In this document: positions 25,319-34,430 of the stretch, one piece after another
Position numbering within the stretch: position 1 is the stretch's first letter
How the letters are laid out: every line of letters begins with the position of its first letter
Assembly: GCF_017498545.1 (NCBI RefSeq)
Contig: NZ_CP071793.1
Coordinates: forward strand, 7,744,256-7,808,255
DNA from: Sulfidibacter corallicola
GTDB lineage: Bacteria; Acidobacteriota; Holophagae; Acanthopleuribacterales; Acanthopleuribacteraceae
Reading direction: 5' to 3'
DNA: 64,000 nucleotides
Made by a program: the position numbers and the translations under genes
Notes under the pieces: generated by a model
Databases searched by the model: none
What the model was told of the DNA's origin: nothing
Seen by the model: only the letters and a program-made list of their open reading frames with translations

Positions 25319-26638
25319 TCAGGCGATGCGGCGACGGATGAACTCGGCCAAGCGCGCGACGCCCCGATCGATCTCGGAAGGGGTGTTGGCGCAGAACGAC
25401 AGGCGGATCTGGTTCGCGCGGCCCGGCGTCAGCGCGAAGTAGGACATGGGCACCACGATCACGCCGGCCTGGGCGGCACAGGCTTCCAGACAGGCGTCGT
25501 CGAAGGGGAACGGCAGCGTCATCGTCAGGAAAAAGCCACCGTTCGGACGGTTCCAGGTCACGCTTGCGCGCAGCGGGTCGCCTGCCGGGAAGGCTCCTTC
25601 GAGGGCGTCCAGCATGGCGTCGCGATTGGTACGGTAATGATCGCGGACCGGCGCGACGTGGCGTCTCAGCGAGTAGTCGGCATCGATGAGCACACCGCCC
25701 ACCATGGCTTGAAGCAGGGCGCTGGTGTTCACCGTGGTCAGGCTCTTGATGGGCGAAAGCATCTCCGTCAAGCGCCGAGACGCGCCGTGCTCGTCCCGCA
25801 CCCGGATGTCCGTAACCAGGAACCCGAGCCGCAGTGAAGGGAACAGGGTCTTGGAAAAAGTGCCCAGGTAGATCACCCGCCCGTGGCGGTCGAGCGATTT
25901 GAGGGTGGCGCGCGCCACGTCGTCGTAGCCGAACATGCCGTAGGGGTTGTCCTCCACGATCAGGAAATCCAGCTTGTCGGCCAGTGCGAGCAGGGCTTCG
26001 CGGCGATCGTGCGGCATGTCGCAGCCGAGGGGATTGTTGAAATCGGGAATCGCGTAAACCGCCCTGGGATTTTTGCCGGCAGCGCGGACCTTCGCCACCT
26101 GGCGGGCAAGGTCGTGCAGGTCGATGCCGTGCGCGCCGCAGGCCACGGGTACCACCTCGATGCCCAGCAGCCGCGCCAGACCCGTCATGCCGATGTAGGT
26201 GGGATCGGCGGTCAGCAACACGTCGTCCCTTCTCCTGAGCAACCCGATCAAAACCAGGGCCATAGCTTCCTGGCAACCGCTCGTGACGACGATGTCCTCG
26301 GGGTCGACCCGAATGTGCTCGTCGATCGCGAGGTGACGAGCGAGGTGGGGGCCGATGATGCCGTTGGTGCGCCCGTACTGGCCGATCGAACCCAGAATCG
26401 CGGCCTCGTCCAGCCCCGTCCGCCGGCATTCTTCTTCCAGAAAGCGGTCCATCTTGGCCGTGACCTCGCGGACGTGGAAGAAATCCTCGGCGGGCCTTCC
26501 GGCGGAGAAACTGATGGCCTGGGGATAGTGGATCTTGACCTCGTTGAGGAAGTTCATGACGGAAAGCTGGGGCTCGCCAAGTGCGGCATTCAGATCGCGA
26601 GGGGAGAGGGAGACGGCGACGAGGGGGGCGGTCTTCAT
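25319..26638 (-). CDS. PLP-dependent aminotransferase, class I/II (MocR/LysN-like)
   Basis: 439 residues from ATG 26638 after a GGAG site. Fold-type-I signatures: VVTSGCQEAM early in the large domain, DPTYIGM, YAIPDFNNPLGC, VEDNPYG and the cofactor lysine in GTFSKTLFPSLRLGF. The sequence resembles the aminotransferase part of MocR proteins and 2-aminoadipate-type transaminases, without a helix-turn-helix domain. First gene of a probable three-gene minus-strand unit with an FAD oxidase and APS kinase. It is divergent from the large sensor gene, with an inverted repeat between them. Substrate unknown. Confidence 0.9.
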   Translation of the reverse strand: MKTAPLVAVSLSPRDLNAALGEPQLSVMNFLNEVKIHYPQAISFSAGRPAEDFFHVREVTAKMDRFLEEECRRTGLDEAAILGSIGQYGRTNGIIGPHLARHLAIDEHIRVDPEDIVVTSGCQEAMALVLIGLLRRRDDVLLTADPTYIGMTGLARLLGIEVVPVACGAHGIDLHDLARQVAKVRAAGKNPRAVYAIPDFNNPLGCDMPHDRREALLALADKLDFLIVEDNPYGMFGYDDVARATLKSLDRHGRVIYLGTFSKTLFPSLRLGFLVTDIRVRDEHGASRRLTEMLSPIKSLTTVNTSALLQAMVGGVLIDADYSLRRHVAPVRDHYRTNRDAMLDALEGAFPAGDPLRASVTWNRPNGGFFLTMTLPFPFDDACLEACAAQAGVIVVPMSYFALTPGRANQIRLSFCANTPSEIDRGVARLAEFIRRRIA

Positions 26639-26974
26639 GGAGACTCCGGAGGCGCAAGGAGATTTGATGATTGAGAATAAATCTCAATATCTACTAATGG
26701 CTCCGAAATCATACGTCATTTGGTCGGGTCGCGCGAGCACTTCCTGACCTTCCATCGATGCCGTCGACTCCGCGTTTTCGCGCCCGTCATCCTCCGAACA
26801 TGCGCATCTCCTGTCCCGGTTTGGATTCCACCGGACTTCGGCCGCGCCAAATCGCGACCCGCAAGTCGCCTGCGGCCAGGATCATATGCCCAAAGAATCC
26901 AACAATGGCGAAAAAAAGTTACTGGGATCCCGCGAATTGGCGATACGTATTGTAGCTTATGTAAGGTGCTAGAA
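26639..26974. promoter_or_regulatory. Divergent intergenic region with an operator-like dyad
   Basis: The 336-bp gap separates divergent genes. Close to the aminotransferase start is a 7-bp inverted repeat with a 5-base AT loop, ATTGAGAATAAATCTCAAT at 26670-26688, a good operator candidate. ATACGTAT (26943-26950) is a second short palindrome before the sensor gene. No further coding sequence is credible. Confidence 0.5.
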
Positions 26975-29900
26975 ATGATGGCCTTGTCTTTGGTGTTCGA
27001 CCGCTTTTTCGCGAGGCTTGGATTTATTGGAAGACTGTTTTTTCTGGTTGGGTCGCTGGGTTTTACGGGGCTCGCGGCTCAAGAAAAAACTCTCCATTTT
27101 ACCCGCTATGACGAAAATCACGGGCTATCTCAGAACTCTGGCAACTGTTTGTTTCAAGATGCCTATGGCTACATTTGGATCGGTACCTGGGACGGGTTGA
27201 ACGTCTTCGACGGGCTCTCCTTCAAGGTCTACCGCCAAGATCTCGACGACCCCACCAGCATTTCCGACAATTCCATCAACGTCATCGCCGGGAGCCGCAA
27301 CGGGGATCTCTGGGTTGGCACGCGCAGTGGCGGGTTGAATCGCTTTCACCAACAATCGAAGCGTTTCACGCGGTTCGAGCCGAATTCCGAAGATCCCAGG
27401 TCCCTGCCGGACGAGTCCGTTTTCGCGGTGCTCGAAGATTCGCAGGGCCGCGTCTGGGTGGGTACCGAACAGGCCGGCTTGTACCGCCTCCTGCCCAGCG
27501 GCGACGGATTCGAAGCCATTCACGCCACGCCGCCGGGTGGTCCGGACCTCAGTCGGGCCTATATCAACGAATTGCTGGAGGACAGCCGCGGCCGTATCTG
27601 GGTGGGTTCCAACGAGGGGTTGCTGTATTTCGAACCTGGCAGGGAACGCTTGGTTCCGTTCCAGGCGCAGGTCCCCCTGCCGAGACGGCGCGTCGAGGGC
27701 TTGATCGAGGATCGTGACCAAAAAATTTGGTTTGGGACCTGTCGCAACGGACTGATGCGAATCGATCCGCAGACCGGGGCGCTCGACCGGTTTCTGCTGG
27801 ACGAATCCGATCCGGACTACGTGGAAGGCAATTGCGTACGGGAAATCCTGCAAACGCGCGACGGCGACATTTGGGCGGCCACCAGGGGTGGCATCAATCG
27901 GCTCATCCTCGACGACCTGCGTTTGGTTTCCTACCGCTTCGATGCCCGCATTCCCGAATCCATTTCCTCCAACCAGGGCTCGTCGATCCTGGAAGACGAG
28001 ACGGGCATCATCTGGTACGGGAGCCTGGATCGCGGCATCAACAAATTCAATCCCAGAACCGAGGTTTTCGGCCATTTCAAATCGGGTACCGATACCCGCC
28101 ATTCGCTAGGCGGCGATCAGGTGCGCAGTATTTTTTTAGACCGGAGCGATCGTCTATGGGTCGGACTCGGCGGCGACGGGCTCGACCGTATCGATCGGCG
28201 AACCGGCGTCGTGCACCATTACCGGCACGATCCCGAGAACCCCAAAACCTTGAGTTCGGATCTCGTCGAAGTGGTCTACGGGACCCGGGACGGCAAGATC
28301 TGGGTGGGCACCCAGGACGGTCTCAATCGACTGGACCCCGAAACGGAAGAGATCAAGCGGTACATTTCTTTTCTCAATGACCGCTCCACCTTGGGGATTC
28401 CCTTCGTGGTGGCGCTGCTGGAAGATGCGGCGGGTCGATTGTGGGTGGGAACCTACGGAAAGGGACTGGACCTGCTGGATCGCGAAACGGATCGTTTCAC
28501 CCACTACTGGCACGACCCACAGGATTCGACCACCATTGTGGGGCAGTTGGTGACGGATCTTCGCGAGCAGGACGATCGATATCTGTGGGTGGGTACCGGC
28601 CAGGGACTGAGCCGCATGGATCGCGATCACGGGACATTCGAAAATTGGCGGCACGAAGCCGGCAATCCCCGTTCACTGAGCCACAATTTCGTGATGGCGC
28701 TTTGCCAGACACGTCACGGCATCCTGTGGGTCGGCACCAATCGAGGCTTGAATCGCTACCATCCCGAGAGCGATGATTTCACGGTCTACAACGAGCGCTC
28801 GGGCATGGTCAACAGCTCGGTCTACGGAATCCTGGAAGACCTGCAGGGCATGCTGTGGATGAGCACCAACAAGGGTCTGGCGCGTTTGGACCCCCGCTCG
28901 AACACCTTTTCGACCTACACCTACGAGCACGGCCTGCAAGCCAACGAGTTCCACATGGGATCCTTTTACGGGGCCTCGGACGGGGAACTGTTCTTCGGCG
29001 GAATCAACGGGTTCACGGCTTTTTATCCCCATCGCATTCAAGATGATCGCGAGCCGCCGCGCGTGGCGCTCTCGGAATTCACCTTGGCCAATCGGGACGT
29101 GCCGCTGTCTCGACCCGCGAACCCCACGCCGCTGGATGTACCCATCGGCTTCGCCAAATCGATTACCCTGACCCACCGCGACAACGTGATCGGTTTCGGG
29201 TTCAGTGCACTCCACTTCGCCGACCCCAAGAAGAACCGGTTTCGCTACAAGCTGGACGGGTTCGACGCGGATTGGGTGACGACCAGTGGCCAGCGTCCCT
29301 TCGCCACCTACACGAACCTGGATTCGGGCAAGTACCTGTTCCGATTGAAGGCCGCCAATCTGGACGGTTACTGGAGCGAGGAAGAACACCAACTACGTCT
29401 GGTGGTGCGGCCACCACCCTGGCGAAGTTGGTGGGCCTACACGCTTTATGTCCTGGCTGGCAGTGCCGCGCTGGGGGCCGTCCTTCAAGCCCAACGTCAC
29501 AAGCTGCGGTTGGAACGGCGGGTGGTGGAACGGCTCAAGCAGGTGGACGCGCTCAAGGACGAGTTCCTGGCCAACACTTCCCACGAATTGCGCACCCCGC
29601 TCAACGGCATCATCGGCCTCGCCGAATCCCTGCGCGACGGCATTGCCGGGCCCATGACCAAGGAGGCCGATTACAATCTGGGCATGATCGTCGCCAGCGG
29701 CCGGCGCCTGGCCAGCCTGGTCAACGACATCCTGGATTTCGCCAAACTGCGCAACCGCACCCTGGAATTGAACCTGACCCGGGTCGACCTGCACACGCTC
29801 TGCGACGTGGTGATCCACCTGTCGCGACCCTTGGTGGAGGGTCGCGAGCTGGTGTTGGAGAACCGGGTCGATCAGAGCCTGTTCGCCCTGGCCGACGAGA

Positions 29901-32122
29901 ATCGCGTGTTGCAGATCCTGCACAATCTGGTGGGCAACGGCGTCAAGTTCACCGAGTCGGGACGCGTCTGGCTCGACGCCGACGTGCGGGACGACATGGT
30001 CTGTGTGGAGGTGGGTGACACCGGCATCGGCATCGCGCCCGAGAAATACGGAAAGATCTTCAACTCGTTCGAGCAACTGGATGCCACCACCGCGCGGGCC
30101 TACGGTGGGACGGGGCTGGGCCTCACCGTTTCCAAGGAATTGGTCACGATCCACAAGGGCGATATCTGGGTGGAATCGGAACCGGGCAAGGGGTCGCGCT
30201 TCTTTTTCACCTTGCCCCTGTGGCGTGAAGGTGAGGTCTCCGCGGCCAGATCCAAGATTTCCAAGGTACTCGAAGGTCCGCTGCCTACCAATCCCGAGAA
30301 GGCGACGCGTCGATCGACCGGTTCCAAACACCGCGCCCATATCCTGATCGTGGATGACGAGGTCGTGAATCGACGTGTGCTGTCCAACCACCTCTCCTTG
30401 CGGGGTTTCGTGTTGGACGAGGCCGGTGGGGGCCTAGAGGCGCTGCGCATGATCGAGGAAATCGGCACCTTCGATTTGGTGCTGCTGGACGTGATGATGC
30501 CGCGCATGAGCGGCTACAAGGTGTGTGAAGAGATCCGCAAGACCCGCGGACCCCACCAGCTCCCGGTCATCTTCTTGACCGCCAAGAACCGTGTCGGCGA
30601 TCTGATGAGCGGTTTCGCCAGCGGTGGCAACGACTACCTCACGAAACCGATCCTCAAGCAGGAACTCTTGGCTCGGGTGGAGACCCAACTGGATTTGCGA
30701 CACTTCAATCGGTCGCTCGAGGAAAAGGTCGCGATGCGCACCGCCGAGCTACGGGTCGCCAACGAGGAGCTGGAGACACTGGACAAGATCGTGCGCACCG
30801 TGAATCGCCAGGTGCACGTGCGCGACCTGTCGCAATCGCTGCTGGAGCAGGCCATCGACCTCATCGATCCGGCCGATCAGGGGTTCATCCTGGTGCTGGA
30901 GGAGGAGGCCAAACAGTTTCGCTGTGAAGCCGCGCACGGCTGCGAACTCACGGGCCGGTACGTGGCGGGTGAGGACATCGAACGGCTGCTGTTGCCCTGG
31001 ATCGGCGGAAGCGACCGGAACGGCGACATCATTCATCTGGGCGGCGAGGTACTCACCCAACAGAATCTCGTGTTTCCCGCGGCCCGCTCCCGGCTGGTCA
31101 TGGCGATGCCCTACGGCGGGCCGATGGGCGCCTTCCTGATTTTGGACAACCCCAGTCGCGAAGATGCGTTCCGCGATACCGACATCCACATGCTCTCCCG
31201 TTTTCGCGAGCACGTGATTTCGGCGATGACCAAGGCCAAGATGATTCGGGACCTGGCCGAGAGCCGTCGCAAATTGGTGGATGCGGCCCACATGGCCGGC
31301 ATGGCCGAGATCGCGGTCAACGTGGTCCACAACGTGGGCAATTCGCTGAACAGCGTGTCGACCTCGGCCCAGATGCTCTCGGAACTGGTGGGGCAGGATC
31401 GTTATCTGGGCATTCTCCAAAGGGTGGTGGCCCTACTGGAGGAGGCGGAAGGGGACTGGAACCATTTCTTCGAGCAGGATGCCAAGGGCAAGATGGTGCC
31501 GGAGGCCCTGGGGCTCGTGGATCGCGGGCTTCGGGAGTATCGCGAGAAGCTGGAACAGGAAGTGACCCTGCTGACCCGTCACATCAAGGACATCCAGGGG
31601 TTTCTGAACGATCAGCAGCGCTACGCCAAGCCGGATTTGCCCTATGCCGAAACGGCCCATTTGGAAGATCTCATCGCGGAAGCGCTGGCCGGAGAGTTCT
31701 ACCTGTTCCGCGAATTGGGACTCGAAATCGAGCGCGATCTGGAGCGCCTGCCGCCGATCCGCCTGAACCCCTCCAAGATGCGACGGGTCCTGCTGTGCCT
31801 GCTGCGCAATGCCTGGGAGGCGTTGGCCGTGGTCGATCACGACCGCAAGTGGATTCGGGTGCGATCCGCGCGGGAAGGGGATGCCGTGCGGATTTCCATT
31901 CGCGACAACGGGGTCGGGGTGGCGGCCGAGCACCAGGATCGGGTGTTCGGCCAGGGATACACCACCAAGCCGGAGGGCATGGGTTTCGGTTTGCACTATT
32001 GCGCCAACGCGGTTGCCGAGATGTCGGGTACCATCGAGCTGCGCAGTGACGGTGCGGGATGCGGCACGGAGGTGTCGATCCTGCTGCCGTTGGAGCCGGA
32101 CGGTGTCGTGGAGCCGGGTTGA
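26975..32122 (+). CDS. Hybrid two-component sensor with double propeller and two kinase modules
   Basis: 1715 residues from ATG 26975, after AAGGTG. Order: signal peptide (1-35); about 13 two-component-regulator-propeller repeats (IWIGT/LWVGT blades, about 45-740), enough for two seven-bladed propellers; a Y_Y_Y beta domain (about 745-835); one membrane helix; HisKA with H870 in SHELRTPLNG; a HATPase domain with GDTGIGIAP and GGTGLGL; a receiver domain with phospho-acceptor D1172 (LVLLDVMMP); a coiled coil and GAF-like domain; then a second kinase module with H1452 (VVHNVGNSLNS) and its own HATPase domain (RDNGVGV, GMGFGLHY). It senses a periplasmic ligand and relays phosphate. No dedicated output regulator lies next to it. 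The two kinase modules in one chain are uncommon. Confidence 0.92.
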   Translation: MMALSLVFDRFFARLGFIGRLFFLVGSLGFTGLAAQEKTLHFTRYDENHGLSQNSGNCLFQDAYGYIWIGTWDGLNVFDGLSFKVYRQDLDDPTSISDNSINVIAGSRNGDLWVGTRSGGLNRFHQQSKRFTRFEPNSEDPRSLPDESVFAVLEDSQGRVWVGTEQAGLYRLLPSGDGFEAIHATPPGGPDLSRAYINELLEDSRGRIWVGSNEGLLYFEPGRERLVPFQAQVPLPRRRVEGLIEDRDQKIWFGTCRNGLMRIDPQTGALDRFLLDESDPDYVEGNCVREILQTRDGDIWAATRGGINRLILDDLRLVSYRFDARIPESISSNQGSSILEDETGIIWYGSLDRGINKFNPRTEVFGHFKSGTDTRHSLGGDQVRSIFLDRSDRLWVGLGGDGLDRIDRRTGVVHHYRHDPENPKTLSSDLVEVVYGTRDGKIWVGTQDGLNRLDPETEEIKRYISFLNDRSTLGIPFVVALLEDAAGRLWVGTYGKGLDLLDRETDRFTHYWHDPQDSTTIVGQLVTDLREQDDRYLWVGTGQGLSRMDRDHGTFENWRHEAGNPRSLSHNFVMALCQTRHGILWVGTNRGLNRYHPESDDFTVYNERSGMVNSSVYGILEDLQGMLWMSTNKGLARLDPRSNTFSTYTYEHGLQANEFHMGSFYGASDGELFFGGINGFTAFYPHRIQDDREPPRVALSEFTLANRDVPLSRPANPTPLDVPIGFAKSITLTHRDNVIGFGFSALHFADPKKNRFRYKLDGFDADWVTTSGQRPFATYTNLDSGKYLFRLKAANLDGYWSEEEHQLRLVVRPPPWRSWWAYTLYVLAGSAALGAVLQAQRHKLRLERRVVERLKQVDALKDEFLANTSHELRTPLNGIIGLAESLRDGIAGPMTKEADYNLGMIVASGRRLASLVNDILDFAKLRNRTLELNLTRVDLHTLCDVVIHLSRPLVEGRELVLENRVDQSLFALADENRVLQILHNLVGNGVKFTESGRVWLDADVRDDMVCVEVGDTGIGIAPEKYGKIFNSFEQLDATTARAYGGTGLGLTVSKELVTIHKGDIWVESEPGKGSRFFFTLPLWREGEVSAARSKISKVLEGPLPTNPEKATRRSTGSKHRAHILIVDDEVVNRRVLSNHLSLRGFVLDEAGGGLEALRMIEEIGTFDLVLLDVMMPRMSGYKVCEEIRKTRGPHQLPVIFLTAKNRVGDLMSGFASGGNDYLTKPILKQELLARVETQLDLRHFNRSLEEKVAMRTAELRVANEELETLDKIVRTVNRQVHVRDLSQSLLEQAIDLIDPADQGFILVLEEEAKQFRCEAAHGCELTGRYVAGEDIERLLLPWIGGSDRNGDIIHLGGEVLTQQNLVFPAARSRLVMAMPYGGPMGAFLILDNPSREDAFRDTDIHMLSRFREHVISAMTKAKMIRDLAESRRKLVDAAHMAGMAEIAVNVVHNVGNSLNSVSTSAQMLSELVGQDRYLGILQRVVALLEEAEGDWNHFFEQDAKGKMVPEALGLVDRGLREYREKLEQEVTLLTRHIKDIQGFLNDQQRYAKPDLPYAETAHLEDLIAEALAGEFYLFRELGLEIERDLERLPPIRLNPSKMRRVLLCLLRNAWEALAVVDHDRKWIRVRSAREGDAVRISIRDNGVGVAAEHQDRVFGQGYTTKPEGMGFGLHYCANAVAEMSGTIELRSDGAGCGTEVSILLPLEPDGVVEPG

Positions 32123-32136
32123 GGAAGCGGGTCCGC

Positions 32137-32180
32137 CCGCGTGGGTCGCCCACCGAACGAGGCGCCCACGCGGACGTTTT
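32137..32180. terminator. Bidirectional intrinsic terminator
   Basis: A 13-bp stem with a one-base bulge: CCGCGTGGG (32137-32145) plus CGCC (32147-32150) pair with GGCG (32161-32164) plus CCCACGCGG (32165-32173), followed by TTTT (32177-32180). It lies between the convergent sensor and SDR genes. Confidence 0.8.
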
Positions 32181-32196
32181 GGCCGGCGGCGTTCGA

Positions 32197-32979
32197 TCAG
32201 GCCTGACGGCCCGCGGTGACGCCGCCGTCCACGGCGAGTACCGTGCCGGTGACCCAGTCCGCCTCCAGACCGGCGAGGTAGAGAATCGCCTTGGCCACGT
32301 CGTCGGGGCGGCCGTTGCGACCCAGGGGGTGGAAGCCGTGGAAAGTCGGCAGCACCTCGCGGACCTGCTCCGGGCTCATGAAGGTCTCGTAGACCGGCGT
32401 TTCCACGACGGCGGGCGCCACCGCGTTGACGCGAATGCCCTTGTCGGCGAACTCGATGGCCAGGTTGCGGGTGAGCGCGTGTACGCCGGCCTTGGCGGCC
32501 GAGTAGGCGGACGAGGGCGTGGCGCCGATGGCCTGCTCGGCCCACATCGAGCCCACATTGACTATGGAACCACCACCGGTTTTCGTCATTTCGCGAATCG
32601 CTGCCTGGGAGACCAGGAAGGTTCCCTTGAGGATGATGTCGCTGTAGCGATCGAAATCCTCGACGCGGTGGTCCAGGAACGGTGTCGGTTTGAATACGCC
32701 GGCGTTGTTGACCACCAGGTCCAGGCCGCCGAATTCGGTGACGGCCGTGGACGCCAACTCGCGGGCGACCTGCTCGTCGGCCACCGAGCCGGCCACCCAG
32801 CGGACCCGCCGGCCGTCGGGATCCAGTTCACGGGCCGTTTCGCGGAGTACCGCCTCGCGTCTTCCGTTGATCACGACGCGGGCGCCTTCCGCCAGCAACA
32901 GGGCGGCAGTGGCCTTGCCGATGCCGGTCCCGCCTCCGGTGATGATGGCAACCCGGTTTTCGAATCGTTGTTCGCTCAT
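32197..32979 (-). CDS. Short-chain dehydrogenase/reductase (SDR)
   Basis: 260 residues from ATG 32979, preceded by TTGGAGG; a longer TTG start is rejected because it overlaps that site. Classical SDR features: Rossmann motif TGGGTGIG near the N-terminus, NNAG, catalytic Ser before a YxxxK motif (SAYSAAKAG), and a C-terminal VTGTVLAVDGG segment. It should be an NAD(P)-dependent oxidoreductase of about tetrameric classical size. The gene is divergent from an HxlR regulator with a short shared intergenic region, a common arrangement in which HxlR represses its neighbour until a reactive electrophile is present. Substrate unknown. Confidence 0.93.
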   Translation of the reverse strand: MSEQRFENRVAIITGGGTGIGKATAALLLAEGARVVINGRREAVLRETARELDPDGRRVRWVAGSVADEQVARELASTAVTEFGGLDLVVNNAGVFKPTPFLDHRVEDFDRYSDIILKGTFLVSQAAIREMTKTGGGSIVNVGSMWAEQAIGATPSSAYSAAKAGVHALTRNLAIEFADKGIRVNAVAPAVVETPVYETFMSPEQVREVLPTFHGFHPLGRNGRPDDVAKAILYLAGLEADWVTGTVLAVDGGVTAGRQA

Positions 32980-33048
32980 GTGTTCCTCCAAATTGGTCGG
33001 CGGTCCGCTTTTCGGTTAGAATGAAACCGCGACCTCGTTCATCGTTGC

Positions 33049-33061
33049 CTTAGAATCTAAG
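33049..33061. promoter_or_regulatory. Operator candidate for the HxlR regulator
   Basis: CTTAGAATCTAAG is a 6-bp inverted repeat with one central base in the 143-bp gap between the divergent SDR and HxlR genes. Two direct repeats, CTTTCGGGTGTC and CTTTTGGGTGTC, lie between it and the regulator start (about 33089-33121). Confidence 0.5.
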
Positions 33062-33122
33062 CAAGACCTTTGTTTTGAACCAGTAAGCACTTTCGGGTGT
33101 CCTAGGTACTTTTGGGTGTCAA

Positions 33123-33488
33123 ATGGCGTCATCCACCGAAAAAAAAATTGAAAAAAATTACGAGCGAATGGTGCCGCCCCCGCACGTACGCGAGATCGTC
33201 GAGACGATTCTGGGCTGCAAATGGTCGCTCACGCTGCTGACGATGATGCGCGAGGGCATTCATCGACCGGGCAAGATGCACCGTTCGGTCGAGGGCTTGA
33301 CGCCCAAGGTCATGAACCACTGCTTGGGCAAGATGTTGACGTTCGGCCTGATCGAAAAAACGGTGTTTCCCGAGGTGCCGGCGCGAGTGGAGTACCGAAT
33401 CACGTCATTCGGCCAGAAATTCATGCGGGTGTTCGAGGTGATCGACGAGCTGGATCGCGAGTTGGCGCGCGATGCCACCTCGCGGTAG
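33123..33488 (+). CDS. HxlR-family transcription regulator
   Basis: 121 residues from ATG 33123. The HxlR winged helix is clear: CKWSLTLLTMMREG at the first helix, then PGKMHRSVEGLTPKVMNHCLGKM as helix-turn-helix, and a beta wing (VEYRITSFGQKF). Members are dimeric repressors or activators, often sensing aldehydes, quinones or oxidation. The conserved N-terminal Cys of the family is at C31 (LGCKWS), a plausible redox sensor. Divergent from the SDR gene, which is its likely target. The ribosome binding site is weak, so the start could be slightly different. Confidence 0.88.
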   Translation: MASSTEKKIEKNYERMVPPPHVREIVETILGCKWSLTLLTMMREGIHRPGKMHRSVEGLTPKVMNHCLGKMLTFGLIEKTVFPEVPARVEYRITSFGQKFMRVFEVIDELDRELARDATSR

Positions 33489-34430
33489 GTTCCGCAGGGG
33501 GCGGTGAACCCGCGCGCCCGAATGTTCGAACCAACCCGGAGCGAGTTCCATCGAAGAACCCGCATATTGAGAGTGACGTTGTGCCTGTAGGTTGGCCCGC
33601 TGGGCCGACGCGTCGAAGCAACCCAAGCAATTACAACCAATTGGGCCGAAGAGCGAAGCACAGAATCTCCCTTGCGAGCCCAATCCGAAGCCCAAAAGTC
33701 CAAAGGTCCCGCATTGTGAGAGGTGCGTCAGGCCTGTAGGTGGAGCAGGGCCGGTAAGGCAGCTTGCTCCACCAATCGAAACAACCCTAACAGCGAGAGC
33801 AACCAACGCAAAAAAGCGGAGCCCGGAATTCTCCCCATACGCCTATACCGAAGTGATCCGACCATGCCGTCCCCCCGTCGAAAGAGATTCGTCGTCGCTG
33901 TGCCTGGGCTGCCAGAGGCTGTGTAAAAACCTCGATGCGGCTTCGATTTGGGGGCTGCGAGGGAGATTCTGTGCTTCGCTCTTTGGCCTAATTAATTGTG
34001 GTTGTTTGGGTTGTTCCGTTTTGTCGGCCCAGCGGGCCAACCTACAGGTCTTACGCCACTTTCACGATGCGGGGACTTTGGGCTTTGGATTGGGCTCGCA
34101 AGGGAAATTTAGAGCTTCGCTCTTTGGCCTAATTGGTTGTAATTGCCTGGGTTGCTTCGATTGGTGGAGCAAGCTGCTCCACCTACATGCCTGACGCCCC
34201 TCTCACGATGGAGGGACTTTGGACTTCACGGCTTTCGATTGGGGTGGCGAGGAGAATGATCGGCTACGCTCTTTGGTGCAATTAATTGCTGTTGCTTGGG
34301 TTACTTCGGCGCGTCGGCCCAGCGGGCCAACCTACAGGCACAACGGATCTCTCGGCATGCGGGCACTTCGCTCGTGATCCCTTCGGGGATGGTCTGATAA
34401 GCGAGTTTATGGGTTCCGCCCTTGCCCGGG
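33489..34430. repeat. Array of REP-like intergenic repeats in opposed orientation
   Basis: At least four related units of about 100-140 bp fill this gene-free gap. One unit (about 33587-33700) reads from the palindrome GTTGGCCCGCTGGGCCGAC into a GAAGCAACCCAAGCAATT stretch and a GAGCGAAGCACAGAATCT stretch. Three later units (about 33950-34050, 34070-34190, 34200-34345) run the opposite way; two end in the identical GTCGGCCCAGCGGGCC palindrome (34023-34045 and 34313-34335), and the middle one in GGTGGAGCAAGCTGCTCCACC-like dyads, also seen at about 33738-33775. No credible open frame. This resembles REP/BIME clusters. Confidence 0.85.
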
